From contig NZ_BMOL01000004.1 of NCBI RefSeq assembly GCF_014647055.1, positions 178,474-242,473 on the forward strand: a stretch of 64,000 nt of DNA, written 5' to 3'. Every line of letters begins with the position of its first letter. Position 1 is the stretch's first letter. Source of the stretch: Deinococcus aerolatus. GTDB lineage: Bacteria; Deinococcota; Deinococci; Deinococcales; Deinococcaceae. Of this stretch, positions 1-8,123 are shown piece by piece. Position numbers and translations under genes: made by a program. The notes below the pieces were generated by a model, which ran no database searches, had not been told where the DNA came from, and saw only the letters and a list, made by a program, of their open reading frames with translations.

Positions 1-635
1 TCCAGCGGAAACTGGTGGTACACGACGCGGTACTGTCCCGGCTGCTTGCGCCAGCGGGCCAGATCGCCCTGCCACAGGTCCTGACAGAACGGACACTGAA
101 AGTCGCTCATCAGATGAATGACGTTGGGAGCGCTGGCCTGTCCGGTGACATTGGCGCTGCTGGGAAAGGTGCTTTCCGGCAGGACATTGAGCGTCAGGTA
201 CGCCTTCCAGCGCAGGCCGTCCCGCCGCAGCGCAAGGAGACTGGTGCCGGACTGGTCCGTCGTCTCGACAATTCCCCGGAGGGCCGAGATCAGGACGTCA
301 GGCGAGGACAGGGTTTTCTGCAGTTCCGGCAGGTCCTTCTCGCTCATGCCCCAGGCCACGCCGAAGCCCCGTGCCAGGTCGGCGGTGTTTGTCGTTTCCA
401 CCAGCACGCCCACCACCCGCCCGGCCACCACGTCCAGCGTGAAGGCGGTGTCGCCCTTCCTGAACACATGGCCCGTGGCGGCAAAGCCCTTGAGAATCGG
501 TTGTTTTGCCGTGACCTGCGGCGTCTGCCACAGCTGCGCCTGCGCGGCGCTGGAATACAGCAGCGCAGCCCCCAGCAGCAGGATCAGCGGGAAGCGGAGG
601 AGGGAACTGGGACGGACCGAGGCTGGAAAACGCAC
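1..635 (-). CDS. DsbA-like thioredoxin-fold exported protein (partial, C-terminus beyond the window)
   Basis: Reading leftward from a GTG at 635, the frame stays open to the window edge, so only about 211 N-terminal residues are present. Residues 11-33 form a signal peptide or membrane anchor rich in Leu and Ala. A poorly conserved N-terminal domain follows. Around residues 177-210 a thioredoxin fold begins with a CPFC redox centre (Cys181, Cys184) in the context SDFQ-CPFC-QDL, then a VVYHQFPL strand. This is the pattern of DsbA/DsbG-type thiol oxidoreductases acting outside the membrane. The gene at 46294-47298 has the same architecture, so the two are probably paralogues. The start codon is inferred from the signal peptide. 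The intergenic stretch 636-794 toward folE holds no gene. Confidence 0.75.
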   Translation of the reverse strand, partial: MRFPASVRPSSLLRFPLILLLGAALLYSSAAQAQLWQTPQVTAKQPILKGFAATGHVFRKGDTAFTLDVVAGRVVGVLVETTNTADLARGFGVAWGMSEKDLPELQKTLSSPDVLISALRGIVETTDQSGTSLLALRRDGLRWKAYLTLNVLPESTFPSSANVTGQASAPNVIHLMSDFQCPFCQDLWQGDLARWRKQPGQYRVVYHQFPL

Positions 636-794
636 GGCGTCAGTCTAGCCGTCCACATCCGGACCGTGAGGCGAGAATGCAGGCCACCGGACGTCCGCTG
701 CTGCCCCGCATGGCGCCGCGACTGGGGCGCGTTTGTGCTGTTCTTTTAACCAAAGTTACGTTCAGGCCAGGGGCTGTGCCCCCATACTGGCCCG

Positions 795-1424
<630 letters not shown>

Positions 1425-1452
1425 GGCAGAAGAGAGGGGACAGATTCACCAC

Positions 1453-1494
1453 AGGAGGAAGGGCCGCGACATCTTGCCGAGGCCCTTCCTCCTT
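1453..1494. terminator. Intrinsic bidirectional terminator between folE and glmU
   Basis: Perfect 13-bp inverted repeat: left arm AGGAGGAAGGGCC (1453-1465), 15-base loop, right arm 1481-1493. It lies between convergent folE and glmU. There is only a short TT after the right arm, so it is a GC-rich hairpin rather than a classical U-tract terminator. Confidence 0.7.
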
Positions 1495-1502
1495 GGGGTG
1501 CC

Positions 1503-2951
1503 TTACCCCTGGCGTTCCAGCCAGCCCGCCAGCCACGGAAGCTTTTGCTGTACGCGGTCCCGCATGCCGCCCCAGTAGCGCCGGGACCAGCCCTCCAGGT
1601 TGCGCTGCTTGCCGCGGGCCACCGCCATCGCGCCTTCGGGAACGTCGTCGTGGACGGCGCTGCCGGCAGCAATGAAGGCGGCGTCGCCCACCGTGCGCGG
1701 GGCGATGATGGTGCTGTTGCTACCGATGAAGACGCCCGCGCCGATGTGGCTGGGGTGCTTGTTCACGCCGTCGTAGTTGGCGACGATGGTGCCCGCGCCG
1801 ACGTTGGTTTCCGCGCCGATCTGCACGTCACCCAGGTAGGCCAGGTGTCCGGCCTTGACCCCAGCGTCCAGCCTTGCGTTTTTGGTCTCCACGAAGTTAC
1901 CAATGTGGACGCCTGTGCCCAGCACGGTGCCGGGCCGCAGCCGCGCAAAGGGGCCGACGTCGCTGCCCGCGCCGACGTGCGCGCCTTCCAGCACGCTGTG
2001 GGCCTTGACCACCACCCCGGCCTCCAGCACGCTGTCGGTGACCACGCTGTAGGCCCCCACGGTCACGCCGCTGGCCAGTCGGGTCTGGCCGCGCAGGATC
2101 ACGCCGGGTTCCAGGGTGACGTCGCGGCCCAGGGTGACGGTGTCCTCGATGCGGGTGGTGTCGGGATCGTGCAGCGTGACGCCGGCCGCCATGTGCGCGG
2201 CATTGATGCGGCGGCGCAGGATCGTTTCCAGTTCCGCCAGCCCGGCGCGGTCGTTAGCCCCCATCACCTCGTCGGGGTCCGTGAGCTTGAAGGCGTGGGC
2301 TGCCTCGCCCTCGGCGCGGTACAGACCCAGCAGATCGGTCAGGTAGTACTCGCCCGCCGCGTTGTCGTTGCTGATACGGTGGGCCAGTTCGGCGGCACGG
2401 GAGTCCATCAGGTAGACGCCGCTGTTGAATTCCCCCACCTGTGCCTCTTCACGCGTGGCGTCCTTCTGCTCCACAATGCGGACCACGTCGCCTTGGCTGT
2501 CGCGAATGATCCGCCCGTAACCGGTGGCGTCGGGCAATTCTCCGGTCAGCAGGGTCAGGGCGCTGCCCCGCCCGCGGTGGTCCTCGAGCATGGCCTCCAG
2601 CGTCCCGGCGCGCAGCATTGGCGTGTCACCGTACAGGACCAGCACGTCGGCGCCCGCATGATCTTCCAGGGCGTCGATGCCGCAAATAAAGGCGTGGCCG
2701 GTGCCCAGCCGCTGCTCCTGGCGGGCAAAGACCACCCCATGACCCGCCAGGGCCGCCTCCACCTGCTCGGCGCCGTGCCCCGTGACCACCACCACGTTAC
2801 GTGCGCCCAGTTCGCGCGCCGCCTTCACCGCCCACGCCACCATCGGGCGGCCCGCCACCGGGTGCAGCACCTTGGGCAGCGCCGAGTTCATGCGGGTCCC
2901 CTGACCCGCCGCAAGAATTACCACGTCGAGTGGACGTTTGTTTCCAGTCAT
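1503..2951 (-). CDS. glmU: Bifunctional UDP-GlcNAc pyrophosphorylase / glucosamine-1-phosphate N-acetyltransferase
   Basis: GlmU acetylates glucosamine-1-phosphate and then transfers uridylate from UTP to make UDP-GlcNAc for peptidoglycan. The 482-residue protein starts with the nucleotidyltransferase signature [11 protein letters not shown] (residues 13-23) with Lys27 behind it. From about residue 255 it becomes a left-handed beta-helix of hexapeptide repeats containing the acetyltransferase site. Conserved blocks such as [18 protein letters not shown] and [13 protein letters not shown] are all present. The ATG at 2951 has an upstream AAAGGTG Shine-Dalgarno, so this gene appears leadered, unlike many neighbours; a TACACT box sits further upstream. 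It is divergent from the asparaginase gene. Confidence 0.97.
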   Translation of the reverse strand: MTGNKRPLDVVILAAGQGTRMNSALPKVLHPVAGRPMVAWAVKAARELGARNVVVVTGHGAEQVEAALAGHGVVFARQEQRLGTGHAFICGIDALEDHAGADVLVLYGDTPMLRAGTLEAMLEDHRGRGSALTLLTGELPDATGYGRIIRDSQGDVVRIVEQKDATREEAQVGEFNSGVYLMDSRAAELAHRISNDNAAGEYYLTDLLGLYRAEGEAAHAFKLTDPDEVMGANDRAGLAELETILRRRINAAHMAAGVTLHDPDTTRIEDTVTLGRDVTLEPGVILRGQTRLASGVTVGAYSVVTDSVLEAGVVVKAHSVLEGAHVGAGSDVGPFARLRPGTVLGTGVHIGNFVETKNARLDAGVKAGHLAYLGDVQIGAETNVGAGTIVANYDGVNKHPSHIGAGVFIGSNSTIIAPRTVGDAAFIAAGSAVHDDVPEGAMAVARGKQRNLEGWSRRYWGGMRDRVQQKLPWLAGWLERQG

Positions 2952-3045
2952 GTCATTTCACCTTTGGGGCAGTGTAGTGCACGCCGCCGGGACAGAAGCA
3001 GCCGCTGCACAGACCTCTGGCCCGGAGGGCAGGTCAGGCCCCACA

Positions 3046-4023
3046 ATGCCCCGTATGCAGCGTTCCCGGAAGCGTCTCGCGGTGATTCACACCGGCGGCA
3101 CCATCGCCAGTCGTCCCAGCCCCGACGGGCGTGGCCTGACCCCCCAGCAGGCCCCCAGCCTGACGGGCCTGCCGGATGTGGAGGTCCACGACGTCCAGCC
3201 CCTCAATCTGCCCAGCCCGCACATCACGCCCGCCCACATGCTGGAGCTGGCCGGGCTGATCACGGCGCTCGCGCCGGACCATGACGGCGTCGTCGTGACC
3301 CACGGCACCGACACGCTGGAGGAAACGGCTTTTGCGCTGCACCTGCTGCTGGGCACCCCCACGCCCGTTGTCCTGACCGGCAGCATGCGCCACGCGGCTG
3401 AGGTGTCCTGGGACGGCCCGGCCAACCTGCTGGACGCCGCCGGGGTGGCGCTGCATCCCCACAGTTCCGGGCGCGGCCCGCTGGTGGTCTTCGGGGGCGA
3501 CATCTTCGACGCGCGGACCGTGACCAAGGTGCACACCACCGCCGTCGATGCCTTCGGCGGCTACCCCGGTCCCATCGGACGGATTGACCGCACCGAGACG
3601 GCGGCCCACGTCCGCTTCTTCGCCACGCCGGAGCAGCGCCAGACCTACGCGCCGGATAGCCTGAAGGCCCGCGTGGACATCCTGTACGCCTACGCGGGCT
3701 GGCGCGGCGAGGGGTACGCCGGGGCGCGGGCAGAAGCAGACGGCATTGTGATCGCCGCCCTGGGCACCGGCAACCTGCCGGCCGAACTGCTGCCGCTGAT
3801 CGCCAAGACCCGGCAGCCCGTGATCATCGCCACCCGCACCCACGCCGGCCCGGTGCTGCCGGTGTACGGCTACGCGGGCGGCGGCGCGACGCTGGTGCAG
3901 GCGGGGGCCATTCCCGCCAGTTTCCTCAACGCGCACAAGGCCCGCATCCTGCTGCTGACGCTGCTGGGATCGGGCCTGGGCAAGGAGGAGATCCGGCGGA
4001 TCTTCGGCGAGGCGGGGTTTTAG
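3046..4023 (+). CDS. L-asparaginase (type I/II asparaginase family)
   Basis: The protein hydrolyses L-asparagine to aspartate and ammonia. With the ATG at 3046 it is 325 residues long, typical for the family, and has no signal peptide, suggesting a cytosolic enzyme. The first catalytic threonine motif, HTGGTIAS, places Thr16 at the active site. The second, THGTDTLEETA, supplies Thr88-Asp89. The open frame extends upstream to 2938, but that extension overlaps the glmU promoter and lacks family similarity. An in-frame ATG at 3055 is an equally possible start. The gene is divergent from glmU and convergent with the zinc-ribbon gene. Confidence 0.9.
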   Translation: MPRMQRSRKRLAVIHTGGTIASRPSPDGRGLTPQQAPSLTGLPDVEVHDVQPLNLPSPHITPAHMLELAGLITALAPDHDGVVVTHGTDTLEETAFALHLLLGTPTPVVLTGSMRHAAEVSWDGPANLLDAAGVALHPHSSGRGPLVVFGGDIFDARTVTKVHTTAVDAFGGYPGPIGRIDRTETAAHVRFFATPEQRQTYAPDSLKARVDILYAYAGWRGEGYAGARAEADGIVIAALGTGNLPAELLPLIAKTRQPVIIATRTHAGPVLPVYGYAGGGATLVQAGAIPASFLNAHKARILLLTLLGSGLGKEEIRRIFGEAGF

Positions 4024-4142
4024 CTTGGGCTCAGGACGCGGGCGGCATGCGAATCAGGCCCGCGCTGTTGGCCCCGGCCAGCAGCAGAAGCACGCCAATA
4101 CCAGCGCGCGAATCCGCAGCAGGACGGGTTGCGTCAGGGTGA

Positions 4143-4174
4143 GGACGGCGCAGCGTTCAGATGCTGCGCCGTCC
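4143..4174. terminator. Hairpin terminator between convergent genes
   Basis: Perfect 12-bp stem GGACGGCGCAGC (4143-4154) with an 8-base loop and its complement at 4163-4174. It lies between the asparaginase gene and the minus-strand zinc-ribbon gene. There is no U-tract. Between 4024 and 4142 I see no gene. A minus-strand reading there ends in a short hydrophobic run resembling a lost C-terminus, but it is too short to call. Confidence 0.6.
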
Positions 4175-4189
4175 CCGTAGTTGAACCCC

Positions 4190-4912
4190 CTACTCCAGAT
4201 CCAGCCGGACCAGGAAGCGGCCGCATGACGGGCATTTCACGGGCGGCAGCTTGCCCAGCGCGGCCTTCTGCTGCACGTTGACGGGCAACACCACGTTGCA
4301 GCCGGTGCAGCGCCCGCCCCGGATCTCCACCACGCCCAGCCCCTTCTTGGCCTTGCGGATCATGTCGTACTCGCGCACGGTGCGGGCGTCCAGGTCACGG
4401 ACCAGTCCGGCGCGTTCCTGGCGGTCCGCCTCGCCCTGGGCACGCAGGTTCTCGATGCGGGCCTCGTCCTTTTCTTCCATGCCGTTCAGGCTGGGACGCA
4501 GGGCGCGGTGCTGGGCGCGCAGGTCGGCGGCGCGTTCGTTCAGCTCGCGCTGGCGCTCCCGCAGCGGCACGAGATCCTCTTCCATCTCGTCGGCGCGTTC
4601 ACCAAGCTGCTGGATGCGGCTGCCGTACTGGCTCTGGGCGCGGGCGTCGAAGGCGTTCTTCTCCTGCTCCTCGGCGGCGCGGGCCATCTGTTCGCGGGTG
4701 CCGCTCAGGTCCTGTTCCTGCTGGCGCGCGCGCCGGTCCACGCCTTCCAGGGTGATCTCAGTGTCTTCCAGCTCGTTGTTGAGGCGTTCCTGTTCGGCGC
4801 GGGCGGCCCGCAGGTCATCGGGAAAATTCTGTTCCTCGTCGCGCAGACGGTCAAGGCCCAGGTCAAGTTCCTGGACACGGTGCAGGCGGCGCAGGGGGGA
4901 AAGATCAGTCAT
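4190..4912 (-). CDS. Coiled-coil protein with C-terminal zinc ribbon (CT398/C4-type family)
   Basis: This 240-residue protein consists of a long charged alpha-helical coiled coil (about residues 5-185, rich in Glu, Arg, Gln and Ala heptads). A four-cysteine zinc ribbon follows: CTGC around residue 202 and CPSC near residue 228. The layout matches the widespread C4-type zinc-ribbon family that includes chlamydial CT398 and helicobacter HP0958/FlgZ. Those proteins bind RNA polymerase sigma factors or RNA. No flagellar genes are near, so the role here is unknown. I chose the ATG at 4912 (MTDLSPLRRLH); the longer frame to 5143 runs into the promoter of the divergent ABC gene. Confidence 0.8.
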   Translation of the reverse strand: MTDLSPLRRLHRVQELDLGLDRLRDEEQNFPDDLRAARAEQERLNNELEDTEITLEGVDRRARQQEQDLSGTREQMARAAEEQEKNAFDARAQSQYGSRIQQLGERADEMEEDLVPLRERQRELNERAADLRAQHRALRPSLNGMEEKDEARIENLRAQGEADRQERAGLVRDLDARTVREYDMIRKAKKGLGVVEIRGGRCTGCNVVLPVNVQQKAALGKLPPVKCPSCGRFLVRLDLE

Positions 4913-5084
4913 CACCCGCCAGTGTACCTCCCAATTGCCGGGGCCGACTCCGGACCGGCAAGAAAACGTGACGTTGGCATGGGCAACGCACCGGCTGGAG
5001 CCTCTCCCGTCTGCAAGACTGGCCTGTGCGGGCCTGGTCACCCCGGCGGCCATCTGGCCCCGCGCACAGGCGTACGCTGCGTTC

Positions 5085-6923
5085 ATGTTCTCGCGCCCCG
5101 GACGCTCCGTCCCCGCCCACGATCCCGACGCGCCCCGGCCCAAACGCGATCCCCGGCAACTGGTACGGTTGCTGGCCTATGCCCGGCCTTACCGGGTCAT
5201 CTTCATCATCGGCATGCTGGCCACCCTGGTCTCCAGCGGTCTGAGCCTGGTGTTTCCGCTGCTGTTCGGACGGCTGATCGACGCCTCGTTCCTGAAGGTG
5301 GGCAGCACCGACACCGGGCCGCTGGACCGCACGGTGCTGCTGCTGCTGGGCATCTTTGCGCTGTCGGCGCTGTTCGGGGCGGCGCAGTCGTACCTGCTGT
5401 CGCGGGTGGGGGCGGGCGTGGTGGCTGATCTGCGCCGCGCGCTGTTCTCGCACCTGCTGACCCTGTCGCCGCGCTTTTTCGGGGACCACAAGACCGGCGA
5501 CCTGACCAGCCGCCTGACCGCCGACGTGGGCACGGTGCAGACTGTGACCAGCACGGCGCTGGCGCAGCTTGCGGCGCAGTCGGTCAGCCTGATCGGGGCC
5601 GTGATTCTGCTGATCCTGACCAGCGCCCGCCTGAGCCTGCTGACCCTGGCAGTGATTCCGCTGATCATCGGCACGGCCATCTTCATTGGGCGGCGCATCC
5701 GCAAGGTCAGCCGTGAGGTGCAAGACGCCGTGGCCGCCGCCAATGCCAGCGCCGAAGAGGCCATCAGCGGCGTGCGTGTGGTGCAGAGTTTCACCGCCGA
5801 GAACGTGGAACGGGGCCGCTACGGTCAGGGCATCCTGGTCAGCTTTCTGGCTGCGCTGCGCCGCGCCCGGTTGCAGGCGCTGATGGGCGGCGTCATGAGC
5901 TTCCTGACCTTTGGGGCGCTGGCGGTGGTGTTGTGGTACGGCGGGCGGCAGGTGATGAACGGCAGCATGACGCCCGGCAATCTGGTCACCTTCCTGATCT
6001 ACGCCCTGCAGGTGGGCGGCACAGTGGCCGCGCTGACCGGCATCTTCAACCAGTTTCAGGAGGCGCTGGGGGCCTCGGGCCGGATCTTTGAGCTGCTGGA
6101 CGAGCGCAGCGACTTGCCCGCGTCTGCCGCGCCGCTACCGCTGGCCCGCGCCGAGGGCCGGGTGGAGTTCCGCGATGTGAGCTTCACCTACGACGGCCAG
6201 TCCGCCTTCGAGGGTGCGGCGGTGCTGCGGCACATCAATGTGGACGTGCCCGCTGGTCAGGTGGTCGCGCTCGTCGGCCCCAGCGGCGCGGGCAAGACCA
6301 CCTTTGTCAACCTGATCCCGCGCTTCTGGGATGTGACCGGCGGGTCCCTGCGCGTGGACGGGCACGACGTCCGTGGGTACCCGCTGGCGGACCTGCGGGC
6401 GCAGGTCGGGCTGGTGCCGCAGGAGACGCTGCTGTTCTCCGGCACCGTGCGCGAGAACATCCTGTACGGTCGCCCCGACGCCTTACCGCAGGACGTCGAG
6501 GCTGCCGCAACTGCCGCCCATGCCCACGACTTCATCCGCGCCTTTGAACACGGCTATGAGACCGTGGTGGGCGAGCGCGGCGTCAAGCTGTCGGGCGGGC
6601 AGCGCCAGCGCGTTGCCATTGCCCGCGCCATTCTCAAGGATCCCCGCATCCTGATTCTGGACGAAGCCACCAGCGCCCTGGACAACGAATCCGAAGCGCT
6701 GGTGCAGGCTGCCCTGGAACGGCTGATGCAGCACCGCACCACCTTCGTGATCGCCCACCGCCTGAGTACCATCCGCAACGCGGACCGCATCCTGGTGATG
6801 AACGCCGGGGAGATGGTGGAGGACGGCACCCACGCGGAGCTGCTGGCTCAAGGCGGGCTGTACCGTGACCTGTACGAGCTGCAATTCCGCCGCGAGCAGG
6901 AGGCGCAGGCCAAACTGGTCTAG
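5085..6923 (+). CDS. ABC exporter half-transporter, fused TM and ATPase domains
   Basis: This 612-residue type IV ABC exporter half-transporter would act as a homodimer. The transmembrane domain spans about residues 30-320 with six hydrophobic helices. The nucleotide-binding domain follows, with Walker A GPSGAGKT (398-405), a Q-loop at VPQETLLFSGTVREN, the ABC signature LSGGQRQR (502-509), Walker B ending at Asp526-Glu527 and an H-loop in FVIAHRLST. It resembles MsbA/LmrA-type lipid or multidrug exporters; the substrate cannot be read. The ATG at 5085 sits 6 bases after TACGCT, a leaderless arrangement. The upstream open extension to 4251 is only the shadow of the zinc-ribbon gene. Confidence 0.9.
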   Translation: MFSRPGRSVPAHDPDAPRPKRDPRQLVRLLAYARPYRVIFIIGMLATLVSSGLSLVFPLLFGRLIDASFLKVGSTDTGPLDRTVLLLLGIFALSALFGAAQSYLLSRVGAGVVADLRRALFSHLLTLSPRFFGDHKTGDLTSRLTADVGTVQTVTSTALAQLAAQSVSLIGAVILLILTSARLSLLTLAVIPLIIGTAIFIGRRIRKVSREVQDAVAAANASAEEAISGVRVVQSFTAENVERGRYGQGILVSFLAALRRARLQALMGGVMSFLTFGALAVVLWYGGRQVMNGSMTPGNLVTFLIYALQVGGTVAALTGIFNQFQEALGASGRIFELLDERSDLPASAAPLPLARAEGRVEFRDVSFTYDGQSAFEGAAVLRHINVDVPAGQVVALVGPSGAGKTTFVNLIPRFWDVTGGSLRVDGHDVRGYPLADLRAQVGLVPQETLLFSGTVRENILYGRPDALPQDVEAAATAAHAHDFIRAFEHGYETVVGERGVKLSGGQRQRVAIARAILKDPRILILDEATSALDNESEALVQAALERLMQHRTTFVIAHRLSTIRNADRILVMNAGEMVEDGTHAELLAQGGLYRDLYELQFRREQEAQAKLV

Positions 6924-6977
6924 GACAGGTATGGCTCAGGGCTGGGTGGCCCGGTGCCGGCGCTTCCAGGCTGGGGC

Positions 6978-7006
6978 TTGCACGTTGTGAAGGGGGATGG
7001 TACTAT
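6978..7006 (+). promoter_or_regulatory. Sigma-70-type promoter of tRNA-Asn
   Basis: A -35 box TTGCAC (6978-6983), a 17-base spacer and a -10 box TACTAT (7001-7006). This predicts a transcription start near 7013 and a 5' leader of about 70 bases ahead of the tRNA. Confidence 0.7.
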
Positions 7007-7083
7007 CCTTCTCGCGCCGGAAACGGCCCGCCACCTTGCGCCCCGACGCTTTTTTCGGGTGCAGGATCACAGAAAGACCCTGT

Positions 7084-7158
7084 TCGGCAGTAGCTCAGTG
7101 GCAGAGCGTTCGACTGTTAATCGAATGGTCGTAGGTTCGACCCCTACCTGCCGAGCCA
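7084..7158 (+). tRNA. tRNA-Asn (anticodon GTT)
   Basis: A complete cloverleaf can be folded. The acceptor stem TCGGCAG pairs with CTGCCGA. The anticodon stem TTCGA/TCGAA encloses the loop CTGTTAA with anticodon GTT at 7116-7118. The T-arm contains GGTTCGA. A G discriminator base and encoded CCA complete the 3' end. A consensus promoter lies upstream and a strong terminator downstream, so the gene is a stand-alone transcription unit. Confidence 0.97.
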
Positions 7159-7162
7159 CAAG

Positions 7163-7193
7163 AAAAGCCCCCGCCTCAAGTGCGGGGGCTTTT
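7163..7193 (+). terminator. Rho-independent terminator after tRNA-Asn
   Basis: Perfect 12-bp stem AAAAGCCCCCGC (7163-7174), 7-base loop, complement 7182-7193 ending in TTTT. The A-run and U-run make it functional in both directions, so it also lies at the 3' end of the minus-strand lipoprotein gene. Confidence 0.85.
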
Positions 7194-7207
7194 GCTGCTG
7201 TGAGGGT

Positions 7208-7957
7208 CTAGCGGTTGCGGTACTGCGGCAGGTTCTTCCAGGGCTCGAAAATGTTCATAGACAGCGACTGTGCGCCCACTGCGGCGGTGGTCTTCACCCA
7301 GGGGGAATAAGAAACCGGCGCTGTTGTGGCGGCATAGGTTGTTTTGACACCAGGGTCAATCTCAGTGTTAAGCACAGACCAGCCCTTCTTGAGGGTGATG
7401 GTGGTGTCTATCTGACCCAGGCCAAGGCAGTCGCCCTTGTACTTGAAGGTAATATCCATATTGGAGAACCACCACGACTTGAAATGGGTGGCGCTCGCTT
7501 TGGTTGCTGTGAGTTGAGCGATGATCATGTCATCCTTGTCTGTCCGCAAGAAGTTGATTGGATAGACCCGGAGATCGGCTGGGGCGTCAGTGACGACGTC
7601 CTTACACAGTCCAAAAACGCTTGCATTGGGATCTCTAACCGAGAACAGCAGGTTCGCTTTCGCGCTTGTCATAGCTGCTGTGTTTGGTAAGTTCAGATCA
7701 AATTTGCCTGTGGCATCCACCGGGGCGGGAATTTCGAGTTCTCGTTTGTTCACGCTGCTGGCCTCGCCCGCCGTGAACGGTGTTATTTGCCCCTTGATCA
7801 ACGCAATCTGTCCGTTCGGAACAGGTTCCGCGGGCTTTGGATCCGGCTGGGGTTCAGGTGTCACGGTGCCGCCCCCGCAGGCGCTCAGCAGCAGACTCAG
7901 GCCGATGACGGCGGCGAAAGAGGCGGCGGGCCGTTTCAGGTTGGTTTGATTGAACAT
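7208..7957 (-). CDS. Hypothetical lipoprotein
   Basis: This 249-residue protein has a lipoprotein signal peptide with lipobox LSAC near residues 24-27, a GGG linker and a proline-rich spacer (TPEPQPDPKPAEP). It should therefore be anchored outside the membrane. The rest is a single beta-rich domain without a recognised motif. It contains two cysteines (in FGLCKDV and KGDCLGL) that could form a disulphide. I cannot assign a family. The codon pattern is slightly less GC-rich than neighbouring genes, and the gene stands alone between the tRNA terminator and the M16 peptidase gene, so it may be lineage-specific or acquired. No function is proposed. Confidence 0.7.
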   Translation of the reverse strand: MFNQTNLKRPAASFAAVIGLSLLLSACGGGTVTPEPQPDPKPAEPVPNGQIALIKGQITPFTAGEASSVNKRELEIPAPVDATGKFDLNLPNTAAMTSAKANLLFSVRDPNASVFGLCKDVVTDAPADLRVYPINFLRTDKDDMIIAQLTATKASATHFKSWWFSNMDITFKYKGDCLGLGQIDTTITLKKGWSVLNTEIDPGVKTTYAATTAPVSYSPWVKTTAAVGAQSLSMNIFEPWKNLPQYRNR

Positions 7958-8078
7958 GCTCCATAGCCTGACACCTCGGCTGGCGAAAGGAATCCCGCTT
8001 GCATTCAGGCTGCCCGTGCGTTTCTCTCACTGTTGAATCAGGACAGGTGGATCAGAAACAGGGCAATCAGAAACAGAG

Positions 8079-8104
8079 CAGGGAAGAGGCGGCCCCTCTC
8101 CCTG
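8079..8104 (-). terminator. Possible hairpin terminator of the M16C peptidase gene
   Basis: CAGGGAAGAGG (8079-8089) pairs with CCTCTCCCTG (8095-8104) with one bulged A. It lies just downstream of the minus-strand peptidase stop. No U-tract is present. The stretch 7958-8123 otherwise holds no gene; it contains a short direct repeat of ATCAGAAACAG. Confidence 0.35.
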
Positions 8105-8123
8105 CCCTGTCCCCGGTGAGGCG

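Noticed and set aside
1545..3284. Long plus-strand frame opposite glmU
   Set aside because: Antisense shadow of the beta-helix repeats of GlmU. The composition (His, Val, Asp, Gly, Ala) follows the glmU codon pattern.
4251..5084. Open extension of the ABC exporter frame by 278 residues
   Set aside because: It is the opposite-strand shadow of the zinc-ribbon coiled-coil gene: Ser/Arg-rich, without domain similarity. The true start at 5085 has its own -10.
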